A stretch of 13,685 nt of DNA, taken from assembly GCA_934502905.1 (NCBI GenBank), contig CAKSVK010000096.1, positions 1-13,685 of the forward strand, written 5' to 3'. The translations under genes and the position numbers were made by a program. The notes under the pieces were generated by a model that worked only from the letters and a program-made list of their open reading frames with translations, had not been told where the DNA came from and did not search any database. Origin of the DNA: an uncultured Chitinophagaceae bacterium. GTDB lineage: Bacteria; Bacteroidota; Bacteroidia; Chitinophagales; Chitinophagaceae. This document shows positions 1 through 6,767 of this stretch, piece after piece; within the stretch, counting starts at the first letter, position 1, and each line of letters starts with the position of its first letter.

Positions 1-563
1 GCAGTGGTATGCGACCGGTATCCAACCCTTCTGAAATACTGATCACCCAAAAAGAGGAGCAGTTGAGCGGTATTGCCATTGCCGCGACGCTGGAAGGTCA
101 GAGACCCTTGCTGGTGGAAGTGCAAAGCCTGGTCACTCAATCAGTATATGGCACTCCTCAGCGGACCAGCAGTGGTTTTGATCTGCGGAAGCTGCAGTTG
201 CTGTTGGCTGTATTGGAGAAAAGAGGAGGTTTCCATTTTGGCGTAAAGGATGTATTCGTTAATATAGCAGGTGGGTTAAAGGTGGAAGATCCTTCGGTAG
301 ACCTTGCCCTGGTAAGTGCGCTGTTGAGTTCTTACGAGGATATTCCGTTGAGCCAGCATTTTGCATTTGCCGGGGAAGTTGGATTGAGCGGAGAGATCAG
401 GGCCGTCAACCGGATCGAACAACGGATCGCGGAAGCTGAAAAGCTGGGTTTTGAAAAGATCATCATCAGCCGTTATAACCAGAAGGGACTGGGAAAACAA
501 TCATTCAATATAGAGCTGGTAAGTCTTAGCAGGGTAGATGAATTGTATAAATATTTGTTTTAA
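1..563 (+). CDS. radA: DNA repair protein RadA (Sms), C-terminal part; 5' end outside window
   Basis: RadA is a RecA-like, DnaB-related ATPase that promotes branch migration and processing of recombination intermediates in the cytoplasm. The reading frame is open from base 3, before the first ATG at 9, so this is the tail of a longer gene: about 187 of the usual ~455 residues. It starts at the family-typical SGMRPVSNPSEI and covers the end of the ATPase domain. It then runs through the Lon-protease-like domain, with LLAVLEKRGG, VFVNIAGGLKVEDP and FAGEVGLSGEIR. The catalytic Ser of true Lon proteases is not present in the GLKVEDP region, as is normal for RadA, so this domain is structural rather than proteolytic. 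The N-terminal zinc finger, Walker A and KNRFG motif must lie upstream. The 3' end overlaps comF by 26 nt, suggesting co-transcription. Identification is secure. Confidence 0.95.
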   Translation, partial: SGMRPVSNPSEILITQKEEQLSGIAIAATLEGQRPLLVEVQSLVTQSVYGTPQRTSSGFDLRKLQLLLAVLEKRGGFHFGVKDVFVNIAGGLKVEDPSVDLALVSALLSSYEDIPLSQHFAFAGEVGLSGEIRAVNRIEQRIAEAEKLGFEKIIISRYNQKGLGKQSFNIELVSLSRVDELYKYLF

Positions 564-1269
564 AAAGAGATTATTGCTGCAACCTGTATTACATAGTATT
601 GCTCAATTGCTTTTTCCCCGTCTTTGCAATGGCTGCGGGAGCGATCTGGTGACCGGCAGGCATCTGCTGTGTGCCCGGTGTTTTGAACAATTATTCCCTA
701 CGGCATTCATTGACCTGCCGGATAATCCTGTGGAGAAAATGTTGTGGGGAAGATTGCGGTTCCAGGCGGCAATGAGCGGTTATTTTTTCACCAAAGGTGC
801 TTTGATGCAGAAAGTTATTCATCAGTTTAAGTACAGGGGTAATAAAGCATTGGGTGTTTATTGCGGTGAGCTGATGGGAACCCTGTTAGCTGCATCTCAC
901 CGGTTTGTAAAGCCGGATGTGCTCGTTCCCTTGCCTTTGTTCCAAGATAAGGAAAGAAAAAGAGGGTATAACCAGTCGGCGCTTTTATGCGAGGGCATTG
1001 CTGCTGTTTTAAAAATCCCTGTCGCCCCTGGCGCCGTGAAGCGGGTACGCGCAACAGATACCCAAACCCATAAAACAAGGATGGAACGCTGGCAAAATGT
1101 AGAAGGCGTTTTCCTGGCACCCGGGCAAAAAAATCTGGGTGGCAAACATATATTACTGGTAGACGACGTCATCACTACAGGCGCTACCGTAGAGGCCTGC
1201 GGTAATGCCATTCTGGAAGATATAAAAGATGTGAAGCTTAGTGTTGCAACCCTGGCCTGTGCTGTATAA
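538..1269 (+). CDS. comF: ComF family phosphoribosyltransferase-like protein
   Basis: ComF proteins are cytoplasmic and are needed for uptake of transforming single-stranded DNA in competent bacteria; in non-transformable species the role is unclear. The 243-residue length is normal. A four-Cys zinc ribbon is visible (Cys30, Cys33, Cys45, Cys48), in CNGC and CARC. The family motif around KRGYNQSALL is at 141-150. The PRPP-binding loop LLVDDVITTGATV is at 206-218, with both acidic residues present. The ATG at 538 is used although it lies inside radA; it gives about 29 residues before the first zinc Cys, and no better start is seen. The next gene begins 8 nt downstream, so radA-comF-lipoprotein probably form one operon. 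A link between RadA (recombination) and ComF (DNA uptake) is attractive but inferred from adjacency only. Confidence 0.93.
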   Translation: MNCINICFKKRLLLQPVLHSIAQLLFPRLCNGCGSDLVTGRHLLCARCFEQLFPTAFIDLPDNPVEKMLWGRLRFQAAMSGYFFTKGALMQKVIHQFKYRGNKALGVYCGELMGTLLAASHRFVKPDVLVPLPLFQDKERKRGYNQSALLCEGIAAVLKIPVAPGAVKRVRATDTQTHKTRMERWQNVEGVFLAPGQKNLGGKHILLVDDVITTGATVEACGNAILEDIKDVKLSVATLACAV

Positions 1270-1277
1270 ATATAAAA

Positions 1278-2657
1278 ATGATGAAGGAAAAGTTTTTTTT
1301 GCTCCTACTGTTGGTGCCGGTATTTTTTATTTCATGTAGCAAGCAGGGATTTGTCACCGATCCGGCAGCCGTAATATCCTATGCCGACACAGTTCGTTTT
1401 GATACTGTTTTTACAAGTATAGGATCCATCACGAAACATTTTGCAATAGTCAATTCCAACGACCAGAAGCTTCGGATCAGTTCGGTTAAGCTGATGGGAG
1501 GCAGTCAATCAGCCTTTAAGATCAATATTGACGGGCAGCCTGTGACACAAGTGGATAATATAGAGCTGGAAGCCGGAGACAGTGTATATGTATTTGTTTC
1601 TGTTACTGTTGATCCCAGTTCGGGTGCAACTCCCTTTTTAATAAAGGACAGTATCGGGATAGGCTATAATGGCAACACGGTGTACACCCAGCTGGAGGCA
1701 TACGGACAAAACGCTCATTTTTTAAAAGATCATGTTGTTGGGGAGGATACACAATGGGAGAACGACCTGCCTTACGTGATATCCGGGGGATTGTATGTAG
1801 AGGAAGGAGCGGCCCTTACCATTGAAAAAGGATGCAGGATATATATGTATGCCAATGCACCGATATTGGTAAACGGCAGTCTTATCGTAAATGGTACAGC
1901 AGAAGAACGGGTTATCATGCAGGGCGACAGGCTCGACAGGGGATATAAGGATTTACCTGCTTCCTGGCCCGGCATTGTTTTTAGTGCATCCAGCCATAAC
2001 AACAACCTGCGCTTTGGGGTTATTAAAAATGCTTACCAGGCCATCACAACAGTGGGTCCTTCCGCCGGGGCATCACCTAAACTAAAGCTGAGCCAGTGTG
2101 TCGTCGACAATATATATGATACCGGTTTACTGGCTTACGGATCTGAAATTGAAGCGGTGAATTGCCTGATCAGCAATTGCGGCGCCAATATATACCTGGC
2201 GGGTGGCACGTATAATTTCACGCATTGTACCATCAGCAGCTTTAACAATACCTATTTTAATCATACACGTCCGCTTGTATTTTTGACCGATACTTATGAA
2301 AACGTCAGTAATGTTGAATTAAATGCCACGTTTAAAAATTGTATCATCTGGGGAGACGGATCCGTCGTGGAAAATGAGATCAGGACCGAGAAAAAAGGTA
2401 ATGCCGGCTTTAATATATTGCTGGATCATACCCTTTATGGCACACAGCAAACTCCTCCGGAGGCAGAAGAGATAAATTGTATTGTCAACCAGGATCCCCT
2501 GTTTGATAGCATAGATGTGGTGAGAAAAATATTTGATTTCCGGTTGCAGGCTGCTTCGCCGGGAATAGGTGTGGGAGATGCAGCAGGTATTACCATTGAT
2601 CTGGATAATAATACCCGGACCGGTGAAGCTGACCTTGGTTGTTATGCAAAACCCTGA
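1278..2657 (+). CDS. Lipoprotein with right-handed parallel beta-helix domain
   Basis: A 459-residue predicted surface or periplasmic lipoprotein of unknown specific role. The N-terminus has a short charged region, a Leu/Phe-rich h-region and the lipobox FISC, with Cys20 as the lipidation site. Residues ~30-145 look like an Ig-like or ASH-like beta domain (alternating strands, DSVYVFVSVTVDP). Residues ~165-400 form a repeating short-strand pattern typical of right-handed beta-helices, with turns such as GGLYVEEGAALTIEKG, GSLIVNGTAEERVIM and CLISNCGANIYLAGG. The C-terminus (DPLFDS, FRLQAASPGIGVGDA, then DLGCYAKP) resembles the closing turn of Bacteroidota polysaccharide-lyase-like beta-helices. 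No lyase active site can be assigned, so binding or adhesion is as likely as catalysis. A second ATG follows at 1281; either start gives the same lipoprotein. It sits 8 nt after comF, probably co-transcribed by readthrough. Confidence 0.8.
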   Translation: MMKEKFFLLLLLVPVFFISCSKQGFVTDPAAVISYADTVRFDTVFTSIGSITKHFAIVNSNDQKLRISSVKLMGGSQSAFKINIDGQPVTQVDNIELEAGDSVYVFVSVTVDPSSGATPFLIKDSIGIGYNGNTVYTQLEAYGQNAHFLKDHVVGEDTQWENDLPYVISGGLYVEEGAALTIEKGCRIYMYANAPILVNGSLIVNGTAEERVIMQGDRLDRGYKDLPASWPGIVFSASSHNNNLRFGVIKNAYQAITTVGPSAGASPKLKLSQCVVDNIYDTGLLAYGSEIEAVNCLISNCGANIYLAGGTYNFTHCTISSFNNTYFNHTRPLVFLTDTYENVSNVELNATFKNCIIWGDGSVVENEIRTEKKGNAGFNILLDHTLYGTQQTPPEAEEINCIVNQDPLFDSIDVVRKIFDFRLQAASPGIGVGDAAGITIDLDNNTRTGEADLGCYAKP

Positions 2658-2794
2658 TGATCCTTTACCGTCAGTACGGATCACTTTCGGTGAGAAAATT
2701 CCTTGTACCCCGGAATAGCTGGCTGGAGCGTATGGATTGAACGATAGCATTAATGCCGAACGATTGTGCCGTTGCTGAACCAGACTAACAGCTT

Positions 2795-2824
2795 GTCATT
2801 CCGAAGCAGGAGGTATCTGATCTT
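2795..2824. repeat. GTCATTCCGA-type dispersed intergenic repeat, single copy
   Basis: The segment reads GTCATTCCGA, AGCAGGAGGT, ATCTGATCTT in successive blocks of ten. Words of the form GTCATTCCGA...GGAATCT or GGTATCT are recalled as recurring in intergenic DNA of many Bacteroidota. Only one copy is in this window, so its repetitive nature is inferred from recall of the motif class, not seen here. It lies in gene-free DNA, which fits. Confidence 0.4.
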
Positions 2825-3153
2825 ATAAAATTTCCTGTTTGCATATACGGATCTCCGAAGATTAATTTAAAATAAAGTATTGATAGCCGCCACTCTGGTA
2901 AAGTTGTTCGAAGACACGCAACAGAGGGATTTGCTGTTGCCGCTGACTCCTTACATGCAGCCTGCTTACATAGGGTTGCTTGCAGCAAACACTGTTATGA
3001 CAATAAGGATGATCTCCCATACTACCGTTTGTCCCACTGATTCATTATAAGTTGCTTAATCATTGAGCCGTGGCATGTAATATCCCGTTCCGCCTGAATA
3101 GGCACCCATCTGCGTTATTATAGACAGACATCCCTGAGCTATCTCCACTTGAA

Positions 3154-3175
3154 CTGCACGTGAGGACACGTGCAG
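3154..3175. other. Perfect 9-bp hairpin in gene-free DNA
   Basis: CTGCACGTG, a 4-base AGGA spacer, then CACGTGCAG: a perfect inverted repeat. The arm itself contains the palindrome CACGTG. There is no T-run after it on either strand, so it is not a classic intrinsic terminator. It could be an operator-like site, a structured RNA element or chance. A second small palindrome follows 3 bases later. Confidence 0.4.
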
Positions 3176-3341
3176 GAGCAGCGCAGCTGCCCGGGTGTGT
3201 CTGCACGCGACTTTCTAATGGCTTATTTACAGTTGATCATATTATGTATCATTGGCACGAAGGAAGCCCCTATTTTCGATGTAACTTTCTCTACCCGGGA
3301 TCCCTTGCAGGAACTCAGCTATAGCAACAGAATGCTTTTTC

Positions 3342-3518
3342 ATGCAAAAGGGCGCAGACAAAGAAGAGCATCTTGACAGCATGGCTGAGATCCCCGCGGC
3401 TTTGCGAGCATTATTTCCACAGGATCCTTACAGGAAATCCCGCTATCACAATAGTAGTGATCTCTATATGCTACCGGCAACCTGCGAAGGATCTGATGGC
3501 TATTTAGACTTTAGTTAA
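3342..3518 (+). CDS. Possible small ORF, 58 residues, unknown function
   Basis: An ATG at 3342 opens 58 codons ending in TAA at 3516-3518. The frame is also open upstream to about 3281, but no other start codon is seen there. The peptide begins MQKGADKEEHLDSMAEIPAA and contains ALRALFPQDPYRKS, followed by an acidic C-terminus ending GYLDFS. Composition is protein-like: an amphipathic acidic start and no long low-complexity tract. It has no signal peptide or membrane segment, and I recognise no family. The stop lies in the first bases of the strong hairpin at 3515-3553, the arrangement expected for a real 3' end, although the hairpin could serve only the opposite-strand gene. It may instead be the surviving tail of a decayed gene: the overlapping frame 3170-3376 carries a similar DP-containing peptide, so a frameshift upstream is possible. 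Confidence 0.25.
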   Translation: MQKGADKEEHLDSMAEIPAALRALFPQDPYRKSRYHNSSDLYMLPATCEGSDGYLDFS

Positions 3519-3553
3519 GTAGAAGAGGCTTCATAGAGGCCTCTTCTACTTAA
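3515..3553. terminator. Strong hairpin between convergent 3' ends
   Basis: TTAAGTAGAAGAGGC (3515-3529) pairs perfectly with GCCTCTTCTACTTAA (3539-3553). The stem can extend inward by T-G, T-A and C-G pairs to a 3-base ATA loop. It starts 3 bases after the stop of the minus-strand T9SS gene (TTA at 3557-3559) and overlaps the stop of the possible plus-strand ORF. The following T-run is weak on both strands, so stem strength rather than a U-tract would drive termination or protect the transcript end. Confidence 0.75.
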
Positions 3554-3556
3554 GGG

Positions 3557-5083
3557 TTAGTATTTCAAAAATTTAGATGAATGCCATTCTTTTCCATCAA
3601 ATATCTGAATAGTATAAATATCTGCTTTAAGTTCTGATATTCCAATCGTCACACTACTTTGATTGGCAGTTTTGATTTCCTTTTTAACACTTCCAAACTT
3701 ATCCATTATGCGAATTTGTTTGATAGTTTTTCCCTCGTTAGATTCTGGAAGAGAAATTGATAAATTTGAACCAGAAGGGTTAGGGGATAACCTGAGAGAT
3801 AGATTTCTTCCTTTAGGGGGATCTCCTTTAGCACATTGGCAATGAGTAAATATTTTTTTGAATACTTTCATGTTACAACCATTGATAGCTTCAACTTTGA
3901 TTTCAAAATCATCACATCGTCCGGGTCTTGATTCGCTAATATCTACATTGTTTTCTATTGTTTCTCTTATAAAATCAAATGACGATTTGTCGGTTCTTCT
4001 TGTGTACCATCTATACTTTGTAGCCCCTATGCCTCCAACTGCGGTATAGGTATATGTGGGTATATAACAGTCTGAGATGTGTGATTGTCGAGTAATCTTT
4101 GTGATTGTGGAAGGTTCCCCAAATATGAGTTGGGTAGATTTGGTTATTTCAAGTGTGTTATAAGTAAATGCCTGAGGGCAACCAGGAGATGATATTTTAA
4201 ATTCAACTGTACCTAGTCCGTTTCCTTGTTTAACTACTTGCGTCATTGTGGAGTTGGGGTTACCGAAAAATCCTAGCCCGGAGGGAGACAGTTGCCAATT
4301 TACGTTTGTAAATGCCGATGGAACATTCCGAGCTTGATAGACTACTGTACCACAAATCGGATTTGGAGCATCGAAGGTGATGGCTGGTTTGGGTCTTGCT
4401 ATTGTCGTGCTGGCCCAAGGGCCAACAGCAAGTCCAGTAGCGCATTTGTTAACTGCCCTTACTTTTATTTCGCCGGCAGAAGTAGCATTGGATTTGATTG
4501 TTGCAGAATTGGTTCCAAGCTTATAGTCATTGGGACCGCTTGAAACGGATCCATTTACGGACCAACCAGCAGGAACAGAATACTCGTAATCATTAATCTC
4601 CCCAAATTCAGTAGCAGGAGCTGCTGTAGAGTTTTTCCATTTTAATTTTGTAAAAGAGATGGTTGAGGTTGTTATTTGACACGGAGGGAATGTGTTTGGG
4701 GATAGTGTAAAATATGGAGGTGCAGTTTCAGCGTGGAGTGATTTGATTCTGTTAAATGTCCATGTGGCGGTGTAGGGAGAGGTAGTAGATCCACTACGTG
4801 TTTGCCAGTTCAGCCTAACAAAATGATCATAATTGACGTCTGCAAAATTGAGGGTAAAATAAACTGTAGTTTTTAAATTTATTGCGTCATATACATAGGT
4901 ATTTATGACAGCGGAGAGGTACTTCATTTCGGAAAAACTAAAGTTTTCAGGCTTTCCATGGATTACATACGAGAACTGTATATTAGTATTAGGACAAAAT
5001 TCTGAATTACCGGCCGGTGTCAATTGTGCATAGCTGATATTTGTTAAGGCAAGTAGAATAATTAAAATAAAGTGTTTTTTCAT
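3557..5083 (-). CDS. Secreted protein with T9SS type A C-terminal sorting domain
   Basis: A 508-residue secreted protein of unknown function. I place the start at the ATG at 5081-5083 rather than the upstream frame start at 5143. This gives a clean signal peptide, MKKHFILIILLALTNISYAQ, cleaved around residue 19-20. The middle (~21-425) is beta-rich, Ser/Thr/Asn-rich and contains several Cys residues (for example PNPICG, SPGCPQ, HCQCAK), suggesting Ig- or PKD-like modules; no catalytic motif is seen. The last ~80 residues form a type A sorting domain: LRLSPNPSGSNLSISLP, then IRIMDKFGSVKKEI, then LKADIYTIQIFDGKEW and KFLKY. This predicts export through the type IX system and attachment to, or release from, the cell surface. 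It is transcribed alone, ending in the hairpin at 3515-3553. Four hand-counted rows average ~36% GC, against ~49% in susCD, hinting at acquisition. Confidence 0.87.
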   Translation of the reverse strand: MKKHFILIILLALTNISYAQLTPAGNSEFCPNTNIQFSYVIHGKPENFSFSEMKYLSAVINTYVYDAINLKTTVYFTLNFADVNYDHFVRLNWQTRSGSTTSPYTATWTFNRIKSLHAETAPPYFTLSPNTFPPCQITTSTISFTKLKWKNSTAAPATEFGEINDYEYSVPAGWSVNGSVSSGPNDYKLGTNSATIKSNATSAGEIKVRAVNKCATGLAVGPWASTTIARPKPAITFDAPNPICGTVVYQARNVPSAFTNVNWQLSPSGLGFFGNPNSTMTQVVKQGNGLGTVEFKISSPGCPQAFTYNTLEITKSTQLIFGEPSTITKITRQSHISDCYIPTYTYTAVGGIGATKYRWYTRRTDKSSFDFIRETIENNVDISESRPGRCDDFEIKVEAINGCNMKVFKKIFTHCQCAKGDPPKGRNLSLRLSPNPSGSNLSISLPESNEGKTIKQIRIMDKFGSVKKEIKTANQSSVTIGISELKADIYTIQIFDGKEWHSSKFLKY

Positions 5084-5094
5084 ATTATGATAGT

Positions 5095-5277
5095 TTGAAG
5101 ATTTATGGTCAATACAAGAAGGAGTTATCTCTCGTATCTGCAACTTTTTCTTTCTTTATTTGGCTTTTGAAATTGCTGTTTACCGGAGATATAAACGGCG
5201 TGCGTCCAATCATGGGGGTATGCTTTTTGATGTTTTTCTTATGGACACTTGATAGGTTGCTAAGACAAGTTAAGTAA
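5095..5277 (+). CDS. Possible small two-helix membrane protein
   Basis: A 60-codon frame starts with TTG at 5095; no in-frame ATG lies upstream before the TAA at 5068-5070. The peptide is strikingly membrane-like. Residues ~12-30 (LVSATFSFFIWLLKLLF) and ~37-52 (RPIMGVCFLMFFLWTL) form two hydrophobic segments joined by a short polar loop. The ends are basic (KIYGQYKK and DRLLRQVK), which would put both termini in the cytoplasm by the positive-inside rule. It is divergent from the T9SS gene, starting 11 bases from that gene's ATG, and stops 36 bases before the bidirectional terminator at 5314-5357. This makes a self-contained unit. The antisense frame 5109-5294 is less protein-like. Doubts are the TTG start, no visible promoter and no recognised family. 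It could be a remnant of a larger membrane protein. Confidence 0.35.
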   Translation: MKIYGQYKKELSLVSATFSFFIWLLKLLFTGDINGVRPIMGVCFLMFFLWTLDRLLRQVK

Positions 5278-5313
5278 TATTTACTGTAAATCAAAAAGAA
5301 GACTGCGGACCTA

Positions 5314-5357
5314 ATTATAAAAGCGATACCTCAGATACGTGGTATCGCTTTTATAAT
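5314..5357. terminator. Bidirectional intrinsic terminator (susD / small membrane ORF)
   Basis: ATTATAAAAGCGATACC (5314-5330) is the exact reverse complement of GGTATCGCTTTTATAAT (5341-5357), a 17-bp perfect stem with a 10-base loop. A GC-containing core (GCGATACC) is flanked by A-rich and T-rich ends. On either strand the hairpin is therefore followed by CTTTTATAAT, the classic two-way form. It lies 26 bases after the susD stop and 36 bases after the stop of the possible ORF at 5095-5277. Confidence 0.9.
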
Positions 5358-5383
5358 ACAGCAAAAGTATGAGTATGGTGTGC

Positions 5384-6751
5384 TTAATATCCGGGGTTCT
5401 GCGTGATGGTGCCTTCCGAAGCGCCTACTTCCACCTGGGGAATAGGAAGCACCAGCCGGTTGTCATTCCATTCATAGTCTCCTGTTGATAACTTCAGGCG
5501 TTTGATATCATGGATCCTTACACCTTCAAAAGCCAGCTCCAGGTAACGTTGATCCAGTATGTCCTGCAGGGCCGGATTAGCAATTGCCGGCAAATTCACT
5601 CGAACAGGATTGACGATTTTTTCCAGGTCATTTTCGGGTGTATCGCCTACGGAAGTACCCAGTCTTTCATTACATTCTGCACGGGTTAAGTACATTTCAG
5701 CGATCCGGATGACGGGAAGGTTCTGACTGAAAGATTTCCACTTACCGCAGTACATATTACCGGGGCGCGAACCTGTTCCTTCATAATACCAGTTGCTCAG
5801 CCTGGAGTCATCTTCATCATACAGGGAAAGGAATTCATCCACCATTCTCACATCCGCCCTTCCAATGCCGGAAAAGCTGGCATAAAAGGTAGCCATGCCA
5901 TCATTCGCCACACCTGCATTGTTCTGGTCGTTCTGCTGAATTTCAAAAATGGATTCGGTGGTGTTTTTGTTATCAAACACGGCGGTAACGGCAGCGTTCA
6001 TTTTAAACAGGTCGCTTGCTATTACTTCATCTGCTGCATCGCGGGCACCTTCATAATTATGCTGTTGCAGGTAAACACGGCTCAGGAAAGCAATAGCAGT
6101 ATACCGGGTTGCCCTTCTGTCGTTTTCCTCCGGCAACAGGTCTGCTGCTTTTGTCAGGTCATCTATTACCTGCGCGTATACATCTTTTACACTGCTGCGT
6201 GCTGTTTTTTGAAAAGCCTGCTCGGAGGTATGGGTAGCCGTGGTTTTTATTACCACACCAGGATGGCTGTTGTCTGTAGTGGCGCCCCAGGGCAATCCAA
6301 AAAATCTCACCAGCTCGAAATGTACAATTCCACGAATAAAATAAGCTTCTCCTTCTAACTGATCGTGAAGATCAGGATCTGTAACAAGGTCCAGGGAGCC
6401 CAGGACAATATTTGCCATATTGATAGCTTGGTAACCCTTTTGCCAGATGCGCAGGGATTCCGCATTGTCCCGGGTCATACTTTTATTGGCAACTTGCCTG
6501 AAGCTGGTAAATGTGCCCCGCCAGGAAAGGTAGTCGTCCTGTGCCAGCAGATCGGGCACCATCAGCAGGTCTGTTCCATACAGGGCGCCGCCGGCAAGAA
6601 TAGAGTAGGCCCCTACAATGGCGGCATCCACACTTTCGGGGGAGTTGATCGCCTCACCGGCATCAAGGCTGTTTGCCGGCTCTATCTGCAGGTCTTTGTT
6701 GCAGGCGCCCAGCAGTGCTGCAAAAAATAATATATATGTGTATTTTTTCAT
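5384..6751 (-). CDS. SusD/RagB family nutrient-binding outer-membrane lipoprotein
   Basis: The surface lipoprotein lid of a SusCD uptake complex. It captures a glycan or peptide and closes over the SusC channel. The start is taken at the ATG at 6749-6751 (455 residues) rather than the frame start at 6778, because this gives a proper lipoprotein signal (MKKYTYILFFAALLGAC, Cys17). Family landmarks are RIWQKGYQAINMANIVLGSL at ~110, and GEAYFIRGIVHFELVRFFGLPWG (split in any motif search as YFIRG and LVRFFG) at ~145. Others are AIAFLSRVYLQQHNYEGA, RIAEMYLTRAECNERLG, LAFEGVRIHDIKRL and the terminal QNPGY. The length is a little short for the family, with no truncation seen. It lies 16 nt downstream of susC and ends at the bidirectional terminator, so the pair forms a two-gene operon. 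No hydrolase, sigma or anti-sigma gene is adjacent, leaving the substrate unknown. Confidence 0.95.
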   Translation of the reverse strand: MKKYTYILFFAALLGACNKDLQIEPANSLDAGEAINSPESVDAAIVGAYSILAGGALYGTDLLMVPDLLAQDDYLSWRGTFTSFRQVANKSMTRDNAESLRIWQKGYQAINMANIVLGSLDLVTDPDLHDQLEGEAYFIRGIVHFELVRFFGLPWGATTDNSHPGVVIKTTATHTSEQAFQKTARSSVKDVYAQVIDDLTKAADLLPEENDRRATRYTAIAFLSRVYLQQHNYEGARDAADEVIASDLFKMNAAVTAVFDNKNTTESIFEIQQNDQNNAGVANDGMATFYASFSGIGRADVRMVDEFLSLYDEDDSRLSNWYYEGTGSRPGNMYCGKWKSFSQNLPVIRIAEMYLTRAECNERLGTSVGDTPENDLEKIVNPVRVNLPAIANPALQDILDQRYLELAFEGVRIHDIKRLKLSTGDYEWNDNRLVLPIPQVEVGASEGTITQNPGY

Positions 6752-6767
6752 AAAATTCGTATTGATT

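Larger units (their letters stand above)
2658..3341. other. 684-base stretch without a convincing gene
   Basis: All frames are broken by frequent stops. The longest open frames (64-68 codons) have no recognisable motif and no paired upstream signal. Contents that can be named are a GTCATTCCGA-type repeat word at 2795-2824 and a perfect 9-bp hairpin at 3154-3175. A GC-rich mini-palindrome (GCAGC, GCA, GCTGC) lies at 3178-3190. Short protein-like fragments occur in more than one frame on both strands, suggesting decayed coding sequence, but none could be assigned to a family. No clear terminator follows the lipoprotein stop at 2657. Confidence 0.5.

Noticed and set aside
2319..2750. 143-codon open frame antisense to the beta-helix lipoprotein gene
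   Set aside because: It is almost wholly a shadow of the real gene, Cys/Ile-rich without domain structure, and has no supporting start context.
3056..3109. Short minus-strand peptide MGAYSGGTGYYMPRLND, with YNESVGQTVVWE-like sequence beyond its stop
   Set aside because: It reads like protein and might be a RiPP precursor or gene remnant, but it is only 17 codons, has no leader, and no modifying enzyme is nearby. I could not match it to any family.
3170..3376. 68-codon plus-strand ORF MQEQRSCPGV...
   Set aside because: Overlaps the hairpin at 3154-3175, has no motif and ends in a basic, low-information tail. It may be part of a decayed gene, but it is not supported as a CDS.
5109..5294. 61-codon minus-strand ORF upstream of the T9SS gene
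   Set aside because: Antisense to the more convincing membrane-like frame; its composition shows no domain or signal.
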